Source: Erythrobacter sp. (GTDB lineage: Bacteria; Pseudomonadota; Alphaproteobacteria; Sphingomonadales; Sphingomonadaceae). Taken from it: a DNA stretch of 64,000 nt. How positions within the stretch are numbered: the stretch's first letter is position 1; each line of letters opens with the position of its first letter. A program made the translations under genes and the position numbers. This document shows, one piece after another, positions 8,984 to 17,598 of the stretch. The notes under the pieces are model-generated. The model saw nothing but the letters and a program-made list of their open reading frames with translations, did no database searches and was not told the DNA's origin. The DNA lies in the NCBI GenBank assembly GCA_023653115.1, contig JAMNXO010000004.1, positions 79,509 to 143,508 of the forward strand, in the 5' to 3' direction.

Positions 8984-10917
8984 TCGCCCGCCGCGCGCAG
9001 CTTGCGCTGGCGGCCAGCGCGCTGGCGCTGGGCCTTGCCGGAGCGCTGGGCGGTGCGGGTCTTGCCGGCATGGCGAGCGCGCAGGGCAAGCCCGAATCGA
9101 TCCTGCCGCCGGGGTTTGACGATCCCGCACCCGCGCCCACGCCAACGCCGCGGCCTAGCGCTGCGCCGGGCACCGCGCCTGCGGTGACCCGCCCCGCCAC
9201 CGGCGCACCCGCGGGCGTGCCTGCGCCCGGCACCTTCCTGCCCGGCACCGCCCCCTCCGGCCCTGTCAATGTGTCGCCGCTGCCCTCGATCACGCGTGAC
9301 GAACTGGCGCGCCTGCCAACGCTGGACGAGCTGGAAAATATGTCGACCGAGGAGCTGGACCAGCTGCTCGGTCTCAAGCCCAAATCCGATATTCCGGTCG
9401 GTGCGCGGCGGGCCTTGACCCGTGTCGGCGTGCTGGCGGTGGACGAAGGCGGGTTGCCGCCGCGTTCGCTTGCCAATCAGCCGATTGTGCTGGTGCGCGC
9501 CGCGTTGTCGGGCACCAAGGGCCCGTTGGTGTCGCGCTGGGGCCATATCCTCGTGCGCCGCGCGCTGGCGAGCCTCCTCGCTGCGCCGCTGGGGATGGAC
9601 CCGATCGAATTTGCCGCGCTGCGGGTGGGCGTGCTCAACCGGATCGGCGAATATGCCGTCGCGCGCGCGGTGGTGCAGGATATTGATAGCGCCAACTGGT
9701 CGCCCAGCCTCACCGCCGAAGCGCTCACCGCCTATCTCGCAGCTGGCGACATTACCGGCGCGTGCCCGGCTGTGCGGTTGCAAGGCTCGGCCCGGGATGA
9801 TGGCGAGTGGCAGATGATGCAGGCGATCTGCAACGCCTATGCGGGCGAGAGCGCGCTGGCGGCGACGCAGCTGGACCGCGCGCTGTTCCGCGGGTTGGCA
9901 CCACGCATCGACGTGCTGCTGGCGCGGCGCTTTGCCGGAGCGGCCGGGCGCGGGCAGCGCGCCGTCCAGATCGAGTGGGACGGGGTCGAGACGCTCAATC
10001 CCTGGCGCTTCAGCCTCGCCACTGCGCTGGGCGAGCCGGTGCCGGATGGCCTGCTGAGCGGTGCGCTCGATTCGCCCGATGGCGGCTATTACGCCCGTTC
10101 GGGTGCGTTGCTGGCGATGCTGCCCGCGACAGAGCGTGCAGGCTTTGCCGGCCAGGCGGCGCGCGAGGGGATCATGTCCTCGCAGGCGCTGATCGATCTT
10201 TATAGCGCGGTCTATGCCGATTCGGCGGCCGAGGGCGATGCAGCGGCCCATGCGGCCTCCCTGCGCGAAGCCTATCTCGGCGAAGACCCGGCAGACCGGA
10301 TCGCCGCGATGCAGCGCCTGTGGGATGCGGGCGCGGCGATTGGTGGGGGCGATGGTTACGGCGCGCGGGTGCTGACCGCCTATGCCGCTGCGCGTATTCC
10401 GGCCGATGCGGCCCATGCCGATGCGGCGGGCGGCTTGATCGCAGCGATGCTCACCGCCGGGCTTGATCGCGATGCGATGTCGTGGCGCGGTGTGGTGGAG
10501 GACGGTTCGCTCGGCTGGGCGCTGATCACGCTGGCTGCCCCCGGCAGCACAGAAATCGGGCAGGGCGGGGTCGATACCTTCATCGGCGATGATGACAGCG
10601 AAGGCAGCCGCAAGTCGGCGTTCCTGATTGCGGGGCTCGCGGGCCTCGGTAAGCTTTCGCAAGGCGATGCCGGATCGCTGGCGGATGATGTCGGCGTCAA
10701 TCTGGAACGCCAGACCCGCTGGACCCGCGCTATTTCCCGCGCGGCCGAGGTCAACAACCCGGCGCTGGTGGTGCTGCTGGCCGGGCTGGGGATGCAGGGG
10801 ACAAGCTGGGAGCAGATGACCCCGCTGCACCTCTACCACATCACTGCCGCGCTCACCCGGGTGGGGCTTGGCGCCGAGGCCCGCATGATCGCCGCCGAGG
10901 CGGTCGCGCGCGGCTAA
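8980..10917 (+). CDS. large exported alpha-helical protein of unknown function
   Basis: 645 aa from the ATG at 8980. Signal peptide to about residue 36 (cleavage near ASAQG), then a Pro/Ala-rich linker (about 40-105, repeated PAPTPTPRP-like text), then a long Ala/Leu-rich region whose repeated short helices (for example LNRIGEYAVARAVVQDI and LTAYLAAGDITGACPAV) look like a TPR- or SEL1-like solenoid, though I cannot assign one by eye. The open frame to 8776 is rejected because it would run through the upstream gene. Followed by xerD with a one-base TAATG overlap. Predicted periplasmic; function unknown. Confidence 0.75.
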   Translation: MIARRAQLALAASALALGLAGALGGAGLAGMASAQGKPESILPPGFDDPAPAPTPTPRPSAAPGTAPAVTRPATGAPAGVPAPGTFLPGTAPSGPVNVSPLPSITRDELARLPTLDELENMSTEELDQLLGLKPKSDIPVGARRALTRVGVLAVDEGGLPPRSLANQPIVLVRAALSGTKGPLVSRWGHILVRRALASLLAAPLGMDPIEFAALRVGVLNRIGEYAVARAVVQDIDSANWSPSLTAEALTAYLAAGDITGACPAVRLQGSARDDGEWQMMQAICNAYAGESALAATQLDRALFRGLAPRIDVLLARRFAGAAGRGQRAVQIEWDGVETLNPWRFSLATALGEPVPDGLLSGALDSPDGGYYARSGALLAMLPATERAGFAGQAAREGIMSSQALIDLYSAVYADSAAEGDAAAHAASLREAYLGEDPADRIAAMQRLWDAGAAIGGGDGYGARVLTAYAAARIPADAAHADAAGGLIAAMLTAGLDRDAMSWRGVVEDGSLGWALITLAAPGSTEIGQGGVDTFIGDDDSEGSRKSAFLIAGLAGLGKLSQGDAGSLADDVGVNLERQTRWTRAISRAAEVNNPALVVLLAGLGMQGTSWEQMTPLHLYHITAALTRVGLGAEARMIAAEAVARG

Positions 10918-11816
10918 TGTCCGCCGCAACCGAGGCTTTTCTCGCCATGCTCGCCGCAGAACGCGGTGCTGCTGCCAACACGCTCGCCGCCTATCGCCGC
11001 GATCTTGATGGAGCCGAGGAGGCAATTGGCGATCTGGCTGCCGCTCCGCGCGATGCGGTGGCTTCGCTGGCGCAGGAATGGGCGAGCCTTGCGCCGTCGA
11101 GCGTCGCCCGCAAAGCCTCGGCGCTGCGGCAATTCTTCGGTTTCGCGCTGGACGAGGGCTGGCGCAGCGATGATCCCTCGGGCGCGTTGCCGCGTCCGCG
11201 CACCCGCCGCCCGTTGCCCAAACTGCTGGGCCATGCCGATATCGCCGCGCTGTTCGCCCGCGCCGAGCTGGAAGCGGCAGGCGATGATGCCAAGGCGGTG
11301 CGGCTGCTTGCGCTGATCGAGCTGCTGTATGGCTCGGGCCTGCGCGCTTCCGAACTGGTCACGCTGCCCCTGTCCTCCGTGCCGCGCGATGCGCCGTTCC
11401 TGACGGTGACGGGCAAGGGCGGGGCGACCCGGCTGGTGCCGGTGGGCGCGCGGGCGCTGGAGGCTCTGGGCCGGTGGCAGGCGGTGCGCCCGGGCGATCC
11501 GCCGTCCCGTGCACTGTTTCCATCGAAAGACGGCAAGCCGCTCTCCCGTGTGCGGCTGTTCCAGCTTCTGAAAGGCCTCGCTGGCCGCGCCGGGCTTGAT
11601 CCTGCGCGCATCAGCCCGCACGTGCTGCGCCACGCCTTTGCCACCCACCTGCTGGAAGGCGGGGCGGACCTGCGCGTGTTGCAGACCTTGCTCGGCCATG
11701 CCGACATATCCACCACCCAGATCTACACTCATGTCGACGCGGCGCGGCTGGTTGCGCTGGTGAATGCGCGCCACCCGCTTGCCCACCCGCTTGCAACCCG
11801 CGCCACATCGGACTAG
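10917..11816 (+). CDS. xerD: tyrosine recombinase XerD (chromosome dimer resolution)
   Basis: 299 aa. Site-specific recombinase acting at dif with a XerC partner. All six catalytic residues are visible: R143 (GSGLRASEL), K167 (TGKGGATR), H235 and R238 (HVLRHAFATHLLEGG), H261 (LLGHADISTTQ) and nucleophile Y270 (IYTHV). N-terminal SAM-like core-binding domain about 1-85. The ATG overlaps the preceding stop (TAATG). Length, position beside accA and lack of mobile-element flanks mark it as the housekeeping enzyme. XerC cannot be fully excluded. Confidence 0.9.
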   Translation: MSAATEAFLAMLAAERGAAANTLAAYRRDLDGAEEAIGDLAAAPRDAVASLAQEWASLAPSSVARKASALRQFFGFALDEGWRSDDPSGALPRPRTRRPLPKLLGHADIAALFARAELEAAGDDAKAVRLLALIELLYGSGLRASELVTLPLSSVPRDAPFLTVTGKGGATRLVPVGARALEALGRWQAVRPGDPPSRALFPSKDGKPLSRVRLFQLLKGLAGRAGLDPARISPHVLRHAFATHLLEGGADLRVLQTLLGHADISTTQIYTHVDAARLVALVNARHPLAHPLATRATSD

Positions 11817-11825
11817 CGCCGCAGC

Positions 11826-12770
11826 ATGATTTCCTACCTCGACTTCGAGAAGCCGGTCGCCGCGCTGGAAGAACGCATCGCCCAGTTGCGCAGCGTCAAC
11901 GCGCTGCATGATGTCGACGTCGCGCAAGAGATTGCCCGGCTCGAAGCCAAAAGCGCCGAGCTGCTCGCCAGCACCTATGCCTCGCTCACCCCGTGGCAGA
12001 AAACGCAAGTCGCGCGCCATCCGCAGCGACCGCATTTGCGCGACTATGTCGCCCATGCCTTCAGTGACTTCGTGCCGCTGGGCGGGGATCGGCTCTATGC
12101 CGATGACCTTGCAATCATGGGCGGGTTTGCGATGCTGAACGGCCGCCGGGTGATGCTGATCGGCCATGAAAAGGGCAACGACACCCAAAGCCGGATCAAG
12201 CACAATTTCGGCATGGGTAAGCCCGAAGGCTATCGCAAGGCGATCCGCCTGATGGAACTGGCGGGCCGATTCGGGCTGCCGGTGGTGACGCTGGTGGATA
12301 CCTCGGGCGCATTTCCGGGGATCGAAGCGGAAGAACGCGGCCAGGCCGAAGCCATCGCCCGCTCCACCGAGGCCTGCCTGGCGCTGCCGGTGCCGATGGT
12401 CGCGGTGATTGTGGGCGAAGGCGGCTCGGGCGGCGCAGTGGCGCTGGCGGCGGCCAACCGTGTGCTGATGATGGAACACGCGGTCTATTCGGTGATCTCG
12501 CCCGAAGGCTGCGCCTCGATCCTGTGGCGCACGTCCGACAAGGCGGCCGATGCCGCGCAGGCGATGAAGATCACCGCGCAGCATCTGAAGCGCGACAATG
12601 TGATCGACCGGATCGTCAAGGAACCGGTTGGCGGCTCGCAGCGCGATCCCGCGGCGGCTGCCAAGCTGCTGGGTCAGGCGCTGACCGAAGAGCTTGATCT
12701 ACTCTCCGGCAAGAGCGGCGAGGCGCTGATTGCCCAGCGCGAAGCAAGGTTCCTCGCAATCGGGGGTTAA
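11826..12770 (+). CDS. accA: acetyl-CoA carboxylase carboxyltransferase subunit alpha
   Basis: 314 aa. With AccD it transfers CO2 from carboxybiotin to acetyl-CoA, the first step of fatty acid synthesis. Starts YLDFEKPVAALEERIAQL, the family's N-terminal helix; the core has GMGKPEGYRKAIRLM, TLVDTSGAFPGIEAEERGQ, VGEGGSGGAVALAAANRVLMME and SPEGCASILWR. Full length. Nine bases after xerD, so probably on the same transcript. Confidence 0.97.
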   Translation: MISYLDFEKPVAALEERIAQLRSVNALHDVDVAQEIARLEAKSAELLASTYASLTPWQKTQVARHPQRPHLRDYVAHAFSDFVPLGGDRLYADDLAIMGGFAMLNGRRVMLIGHEKGNDTQSRIKHNFGMGKPEGYRKAIRLMELAGRFGLPVVTLVDTSGAFPGIEAEERGQAEAIARSTEACLALPVPMVAVIVGEGGSGGAVALAAANRVLMMEHAVYSVISPEGCASILWRTSDKAADAAQAMKITAQHLKRDNVIDRIVKEPVGGSQRDPAAAAKLLGQALTEELDLLSGKSGEALIAQREARFLAIGG

Positions 12771-12849
12771 GCTTGCCTCCGCCAAGGCCTTGCCGCTGGC
12801 TGCTTTCCGGATAATCTGGGGGCAGAATATCACGGCAAGAGGACAGGTC

Positions 12850-14325
12850 ATGGCTTTACGCACACGCAGGATGCTCACGCTCGGGGCAGCGTCACTCGCC
12901 CTTGTTGGCGGCGTCGGGGTGGCCGCGCAGAAGATTCCGTCGTCCTCGACCCCGATTACGCCCCAGGAAGCGCAGATGGGGGCGCAGTATCACCCGCAAT
13001 TCCTTGCCGAATTCGGCGGCGCGATGCGCGGGCCGCAGGCTTCCTATGTTGAACAGGTGGGCAAGAATGTCGCGGTGCAATCGGGCCTCGGCAATGCGCG
13101 CGAGACCTTCACCGTCAGCTTGCTCAATTCGCCTGTGCACAATGCCTTCGCGGTGCCGGGCGGCTATGTCTACACCACCCGCCAGCTGGTGACGTTGATG
13201 AACAACGAGGCGGAGCTGGCCGCGGTGCTCGGCCACGAAGTCGGCCATGTTGCTGCGCGCCACAGCCAGCGGCGGCAGAAGGCGGCGCAGAAGAATTCGA
13301 TCTTCGGTATGCTCGGCGCGATCGGCAGTGCGATCCTTCTTGGGGACAGCGAGCTTGGGCGGCTGGGGCAGAATCTGGCGTTGCAGGGATCGCAGTTCTT
13401 CACGCTCAAGTTCTCGCGCAAGCAGGAGCTGGAGGCCGATGATCTGGGCATCCAGTATCTCGCCCGCGCCGGCTATGATCGCCGCGCGATGGGCACGGTG
13501 CTCGCCAGTCTTGCCGCGCAAAACACGCTCGATGCGCAGCTTCAGGGCCGCAATGCGAGCGTGCCGGAATGGGCATCGACTCACCCCGATCCGGCAAGCC
13601 GTGTGCAGGGCGCGCTGGCCAAGGCCGGGACGGCCAGCGGCGGCATCACGAATCGCGACACCTTCCTCACCCGGATCGACGGACTGCTTTACGGCGATGA
13701 TCCAGCGCAAGGTTTGATCGAAGGCAGCCAGTTCATCCATCCCGAACTGCGCCTGTCCTTCACCGCGCCGCAGGGCTTCTACATGGTCAACGGCACAAGC
13801 GCGGTCAGCATCAACGGGCAGGGCGGGCAGGCGCAGATGAAACTGGCGCCGTATAACGGCAACCTTGATACCTACGTGCGGGCGGCGTTCACCGAGCTGG
13901 GCGGCAAGAACACGGCGCTCGCTCCGTCACAGATGGAGCGCACCACCGTTAACGGCCTGCCCGCCACCTATGGCACGGCGCGGGTCAACAACGGCAATTC
14001 GCAGGTGGATGTGGTGGTGTTCGCCTATGAATTCGCACGCGACCGGGCCTATCACTTCACCGTGATCGCGCCGGCCGGACGGGCGGGAACATTCAATCCG
14101 ATGTTCCAGTCGATGCGCCGGATCACCCCGGTCGAAGCCGCCGCGGTCGTGCCCAAGAAGCTGCAGGTGGTGACAGTCGCGCGCGGCGATACGGTGGCAA
14201 GCCTGGCGCGGCGGATGGCCTATCCCGCGGCGCAGGAAGAACGCTTCCGCGTACTCAATGCGCTCGGCAGCCGCGATCAGTTGGTGCCGGGGCAGCGCGT
14301 GAAGATCGTCGTCAGAGCGCGTTGA
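12850..14325 (+). CDS. exported M48-family zinc metalloprotease with C-terminal LysM-like domain
   Basis: 491 aa from the ATG at 12850; AGAGGACAGG precedes it. A signal peptide (about 1-26) is followed by an M48 peptidase with H129-E130-x-x-H133 (GHEVGHVAARH) and the third zinc ligand E193 in KQELEADDLG. The last 55 residues (LQVVTVARGDTVASLARRM ... PGQRVKIVV) read as a LysM-type peptidoglycan-binding module. Proteins of this layout relate to BepA/YfgC, a periplasmic protease of outer-membrane assembly; those end in TPRs, whereas this one has a LysM tail. Alone between accA and the pilins. Confidence 0.85.
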   Translation: MALRTRRMLTLGAASLALVGGVGVAAQKIPSSSTPITPQEAQMGAQYHPQFLAEFGGAMRGPQASYVEQVGKNVAVQSGLGNARETFTVSLLNSPVHNAFAVPGGYVYTTRQLVTLMNNEAELAAVLGHEVGHVAARHSQRRQKAAQKNSIFGMLGAIGSAILLGDSELGRLGQNLALQGSQFFTLKFSRKQELEADDLGIQYLARAGYDRRAMGTVLASLAAQNTLDAQLQGRNASVPEWASTHPDPASRVQGALAKAGTASGGITNRDTFLTRIDGLLYGDDPAQGLIEGSQFIHPELRLSFTAPQGFYMVNGTSAVSINGQGGQAQMKLAPYNGNLDTYVRAAFTELGGKNTALAPSQMERTTVNGLPATYGTARVNNGNSQVDVVVFAYEFARDRAYHFTVIAPAGRAGTFNPMFQSMRRITPVEAAAVVPKKLQVVTVARGDTVASLARRMAYPAAQEERFRVLNALGSRDQLVPGQRVKIVVRAR

Positions 14326-14398
14326 TGTTTGCGATCGCGCTGGCGGAACGTCAGCGCGACCCGACGCGGTTCGTCAAAAACACGGCACACAAATGAAA

Positions 14399-14424
14399 AG
14401 CGGCGGAGGTTTCCCTCCGCCGCT
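14399..14424 (-). terminator. terminator of the first Flp pilin gene
   Basis: AGCGGCGGAGG (14399-14409) pairs exactly with CCTCCGCCGCT (14414-14424) across a 4-nt loop. On the minus strand it is followed by TTTTCATTT. It lies 25 nt past the stop of the pilin at 14450. Confidence 0.8.
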
Positions 14425-14449
14425 TCCCGTTTTCGCTGTTGTAATGCGA

Positions 14450-14629
14450 TTACGCAGCGGGCTGGGCGTCGTTGAGCGTGCCCGAGATGTTGGTGAAGGT
14501 GGCGTCGAGGCTGGTGCCCAGAGCCTGCATGCCGACGATCGCAGCAACGGCGATGAGAGCGGCGATCAGGCCGTATTCGATGGCGGTCGCGCCGGCTTCG
14601 TCACGGAAAAGCTTGTTGATGAAGGTCAT
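14450..14629 (-). CDS. Flp/Fap-type pilin
   Basis: 59 aa, read on the minus strand from ATG 14629 to TAA 14450. Starts MTFINKLFRDEAG and continues ATAIEYGLIAALIAV, the class IVb Flp prepilin signature: cleavage before ATAIEYG by a TadV/CpaA-type peptidase, with the conserved Glu5 and Tyr6 of the mature form. A short helix follows, then a polar tail. Such pilins build tight-adherence pili. No tad/cpa secretion genes are in this window, so assembly depends on a locus elsewhere. Ends in a strong terminator. Confidence 0.93.
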   Translation of the reverse strand: MTFINKLFRDEAGATAIEYGLIAALIAVAAIVGMQALGTSLDATFTNISGTLNDAQPAA

Positions 14630-14745
14630 TAGTCGTCTCCTGGTTTCGGTCTTCGGTACCCATACCGTTCCGCTTGGCCCGGCTCGGTGGTTTGGTGATT
14701 AACTGGCAGCTATTGAGAAATTCCTAATACGCTTGTTAAAAACGA

Positions 14746-14937
14746 TTAGCCCCCCAATGCGTCCAGTGTTTCAGTCTCAACATGGCCCCACAGCTCAAGT
14801 GTCTCGGTAGCAACAAGTTGCATCGAGACGAGCACGCCGACTACGATAAGACTGACAATCAGGCCGTATTCAACGGCGGTGGCACCAGACGTGTCGTCCT
14901 TTAAGGTCCTGAAAAGGGTCGTCAGCATCTTGGGCAC
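14746..14937 (-). CDS. second Flp-type pilin, divergent paralogue
   Basis: 63 aa. MPKMLTTLFRTLKDDTSG is the leader and ATAVEYGLIVSLIVV the mature start, again with Glu5 and Tyr6. The C-terminal part (ETLELWGHVETETLDALGG) is more acidic than in the pilin at 14450 and carries a Trp, so it may be a minor pilin. It lies 116 bp upstream of that gene on the same strand, with no clear terminator between them. Confidence 0.9.
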   Translation of the reverse strand: MPKMLTTLFRTLKDDTSGATAVEYGLIVSLIVVGVLVSMQLVATETLELWGHVETETLDALGG

Positions 14938-15004
14938 CTGTCTATTGCGTCCTGATGTTCTAAAAATCGGCCCAGCGGGTTAAGAAAAGGTTGATGAGCG
15001 GGCC

Positions 15005-15436
15005 ATGGTTGGAAAAAAATCCGACGCTGACGGGGACTGGATGCTGGTAGTCGCCGCAGCCATGCAGCGTGCGGACGGGCGCTGGCTGATGCATCGCCGT
15101 CCTGAAGGGAAGCATCACGCGGGCCTATGGGAATTTCCGGGGGGCAAGGTTGAACCTTCTGAAATGCCTGCACAAGCGCTCGTGCGGGAGCTTGCCGAAG
15201 AGCTGGGAATCGGGTGCGACGGGGCGGCGCTGGAGCCGGCCGGATTCGCCGAAACGCGCAATCGCGAGGCGGGGCGCGAGATTGTCATCCTGCTTTACAG
15301 CTTGCGCGCCTGGCTGGGCGAACCGCAGGCGCTTGAAGGCGGGGCGATCGGTTGGTTCACACCGGCCGAGGTGCAGGCGCTTGCCAAGCCGCCGCTCGAT
15401 GCGGTGCTGGCCGCGCAACTTTTCCAAAAACACTGA
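15005..15436 (+). CDS. mutT: MutT-type NUDIX hydrolase (8-oxo-dGTP diphosphatase)
   Basis: 143 aa. The NUDIX box is complete: GKVEPSEMPAQALVRELAEELGI fits Gx5Ex7REUxEExGU. The LMHRRPEGKHHAGLWEFPGGK approach is typical of MutT proper, which removes oxidised dGTP from the nucleotide pool to prevent A:T to C:G transversions. The fit and the 143-aa length support that reading over other NUDIX roles. Divergent from the Flp pilins. Confidence 0.88.
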   Translation: MVGKKSDADGDWMLVVAAAMQRADGRWLMHRRPEGKHHAGLWEFPGGKVEPSEMPAQALVRELAEELGIGCDGAALEPAGFAETRNREAGREIVILLYSLRAWLGEPQALEGGAIGWFTPAEVQALAKPPLDAVLAAQLFQKH

Positions 15437-15496
15437 AACGGGACGAAGCCCACTTGCCAAGCCCGGCGGACCCCCCTAAAGGCCGCCCCCTAGCGC

Positions 15497-15573
15497 GCAC
15501 CCGTAGCTCAGCTGGATAGAGCATCAGACTACGAATCTGAGGGTCGGACGTTCGAATCGTTCCGGGTGCGCCA
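15497..15573 (+). tRNA. tRNA-Arg (anticodon ACG)
   Basis: 77 nt including an encoded CCA. Acceptor GCACCCG/CGGGTGC, D arm GCTC...GAGC, anticodon stem TCAGA/TCTGA with loop CTACGAA giving anticodon ACG (read as ICG, decoding CGU/CGC/CGA), T arm with TTCGAAT. All stems pair. Confidence 0.97.
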
Positions 15574-15575
15574 AC

Positions 15576-15612
15576 AAAGCCCGTTCCTTGAAAAAGGGGC
15601 GGGCTTTGTCGG
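15576..15612 (+). terminator. terminator after tRNA-Arg
   Basis: AAAGCCCG (15576-15583) pairs with CGGGCTTT (15600-15607) three nucleotides after the tRNA CCA end. Only a short T-run lies in the 3' arm. Confidence 0.6.
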
Positions 15613-15632
15613 TTCTGGAGCCCGTGCGCTCC

Positions 15633-16022
15633 CTAATCCTCCACACTCGCCTCGAGCGCATCCATATCTTCGTCCGACAGGCCGAAATGATGCCCGGCCT
15701 CGTGGATCACCACGTGGCGCACCAGTTCGGCAAAGCTCACGCCGGTCTCCTCCATTTCGGCCAGCAGCGGCTGGCGAAACAGGCTGATCACCGGCGGCAG
15801 GCGCTCGTGGTCCCATTGCGACTGTTCGGTGAGCGCAATGCCTTCATACAGGCCGGTGAGATCGTAAGGATCATCGATGTCCACCGCAGCCAACTGCTCG
15901 GTGCTGGCGAATTCGGCGATTCGCAGCACCACATCGGCCAGATGATCGCTGAACGGCGGCGGCAGACGGCGCAGCACCTCGCGGGCAAGCTGCTCGAACG
16001 CGGCGGCGCTGGGTTCGTGCAC
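15633..16022 (-). CDS. zincin-like metallopeptidase (MpgA-like, DUF1025 family)
   Basis: 129 aa. The C-terminal motif HEAGHHFGLSDEDMDALE is the HExxHxxGxxD zinc site of the minimal-gluzincin/metzincin family PF06262. The N-terminal helix (FEQLAREVLRRLPPPFSDHL) and the acidic middle (VDIDDPYDLTGLYEGI) are also typical. Cytoplasmic, no signal peptide. Substrate unknown; many alphaproteobacteria carry one copy. Confidence 0.85.
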   Translation of the reverse strand: MHEPSAAAFEQLAREVLRRLPPPFSDHLADVVLRIAEFASTEQLAAVDIDDPYDLTGLYEGIALTEQSQWDHERLPPVISLFRQPLLAEMEETGVSFAELVRHVVIHEAGHHFGLSDEDMDALEASVED

Positions 16023-16224
16023 GGCGGCTCCTCTTTTTGCGGTTGGCGGGGGATGATTTGCACCAAGCCTTGCCTACATACCGCAATATGGGTGGGCGCC
16101 CGAAAGGCGCAACTGGTGCGCTTGCCGCCAGAATGTCTGGAACGTCAGCCCATCTTGACGGTTAAGCTGTCTCGGGATCGACACATGAGGGGGCAGGGGC
16201 CGTTGGCGGCTCCGGCGATTTGCG

Positions 16225-16863
16225 ATGAAAGACCAAAGCATGAACTACGTTTGCTCGCATGATGATGACCTGTTCGATCCGGATAACCCGCTCGGCAAAC
16301 CCGACGTGCCCGAAAATGTGCAGCAGGCGATCCGCACGCTGCTCGAATGGGCCGGCGATGATCCTGACCGCGAAGGCCTGCGCGACACCCCCAAGCGGGT
16401 CGGCCGCGCGTGGCTGGAATATTGCGAAGGCTACAAGGAAGATCCGGCGATCCATCTCAGCCGTCAGTTCACCGAGGTGGGCGGCTATGACGAGATCGTG
16501 ATCCTCAAGCACATCCCGTTCCAGTCGCATTGCGAACATCACATGGCACCGATCACCGGCACGGCGTCGATTGCCTATCTGCCGCGCAACAAGGTGGTCG
16601 GCATTTCCAAGCTGGCGCGTGTGCTCCACGGCTATGCCCACCGCCTGCAGATCCAGGAGCGCCTGACCGCCGAAGTGGCGCAGTGCATCTGGGACAATCT
16701 CGATCCGCATGGCGTCGCCGTGGTGATCGAGGCGCAGCACGGCTGCATGACCGGGCGCGGGGTCAAAACCCACGGGGTCGAGATGGTGACGAGCCGGATT
16801 CTCGGCTGCTTCATGGACGATGATCGCAGCCGCAAGGAAGTGATGAGTCTGATGGGTTATTGA
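16225..16863 (+). CDS. folE: GTP cyclohydrolase I
   Basis: 212 aa. Converts GTP to dihydroneopterin triphosphate, the first step toward folate. Signatures: DDPDREGLRDTPKRVGRAWLEY, the zinc-site HIPFQSHCEHHMAPITG and CMTGRGV. The ATG at 16225 is used here; a second in-frame ATG at 16240 would give 207 aa and I cannot decide between them. A terminator follows at 16902. Confidence 0.96.
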   Translation: MKDQSMNYVCSHDDDLFDPDNPLGKPDVPENVQQAIRTLLEWAGDDPDREGLRDTPKRVGRAWLEYCEGYKEDPAIHLSRQFTEVGGYDEIVILKHIPFQSHCEHHMAPITGTASIAYLPRNKVVGISKLARVLHGYAHRLQIQERLTAEVAQCIWDNLDPHGVAVVIEAQHGCMTGRGVKTHGVEMVTSRILGCFMDDDRSRKEVMSLMGY

Positions 16864-16901
16864 GGCACTTATCTGCCAACAACGCTATGTTTGAATACAG
16901 A

Positions 16902-16941
16902 AAAAGCCGTCCTGCCCGTTTTGCGGCAGGGCGGCTTTTGC
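16902..16941 (+). terminator. terminator after folE
   Basis: AAAAGCCGTCCTGCC (16902-16916) pairs with GGCAGGGCGGCTTTT (16925-16939), one T-G pair, ending in TTTT. Confidence 0.85.
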
Positions 16942-17022
16942 TTGGTATTGGCGGGTCGTTTTGATAAGCTCAGCCCATCACCGGCCGGATCAAAAGGCCG
17001 GGATTACGCAGGAGATGTTGTC

Positions 17023-17466
17023 ATGAAAAAACTCGCTGTTGCGGGTCTTGTCGTCGGCGTGTGCTTGTCCTCGCCGGCGGCGGCGCTTGAGCATGAAGTC
17101 GTGATCGATCACCCCGCCGGCACGATTGCCGCCGACTACGAAGGCGCGGTGCAGATCAAGACCCGTCAGGTCGGCGCTGTGGGCCCGGGCGGTCGCCCCA
17201 GCACGCTGCAATGCCAATGGTCGGCATCGCTCAGCGTCGAGCGCACCGCAAAGGTTGGTGATGTGCTGCAGACCCGCCGTTCGATGAGCCGCGCCAATGT
17301 GGCCAGCGGTTCGAAGCCGGGCTGGTGCGATACCCACACCAAGGCGATTGATGCGCTGGTTGATGCCCGCCGCGATACATTCCGCACAGCGATGCTGGAA
17401 TTGGTCGAACAGGATCGCGGCGCAATTCTCGCCGAGGCGGAAAGTGTTCGCAGCCGCGAAGGCTGA
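17023..17466 (+). CDS. small exported protein, unknown
   Basis: 147 aa from the ATG at 17023, with a good AGGAGA site upstream. Signal peptide KKLAVAGLVVGVCLSSPAAA (about 2-21). The mature region has two cysteines (LQCQWSAS and GWCDTHT) about 45 residues apart, probably a disulfide, and a C-terminal helix (LVDARRDTFRTAMLELVEQ). Single-gene unit between two terminators. No family recognised. Confidence 0.75.
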   Translation: MKKLAVAGLVVGVCLSSPAAALEHEVVIDHPAGTIAADYEGAVQIKTRQVGAVGPGGRPSTLQCQWSASLSVERTAKVGDVLQTRRSMSRANVASGSKPGWCDTHTKAIDALVDARRDTFRTAMLELVEQDRGAILAEAESVRSREG

Positions 17467-17490
17467 TCAGCACTGAATGATCGCAGCAAT

Positions 17491-17523
17491 AGGGGCGCTC
17501 CCATGGCGGGGGTGCCCCTTTTT
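17491..17523 (+). terminator. terminator after the 147-aa exported protein gene
   Basis: AGGGGCGC (17491-17498) pairs with GGTGCCCCT (17511-17519, one G-T pair), followed by TTTT. Confidence 0.8.
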
Positions 17524-17598
17524 CGTATTTGCGTTTGCTGCAAAGCGGCATAGCCTGCACTTGGGATCCGCCCGAGGGCCCATCACAGGAGATTCTTG

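Noticed and set aside
8745..9476. N-terminal extension of the shikimate kinase frame
   Set aside because: Low-complexity Ala/Pro/Arg text, antisense to two plus-strand genes; kinase homology starts after the ATG at 8744.
10917..11816. Integrase of a mobile element
   Set aside because: Sequence and length fit XerD, it lies in a conserved run with accA, and no attachment repeats or phage genes flank it.
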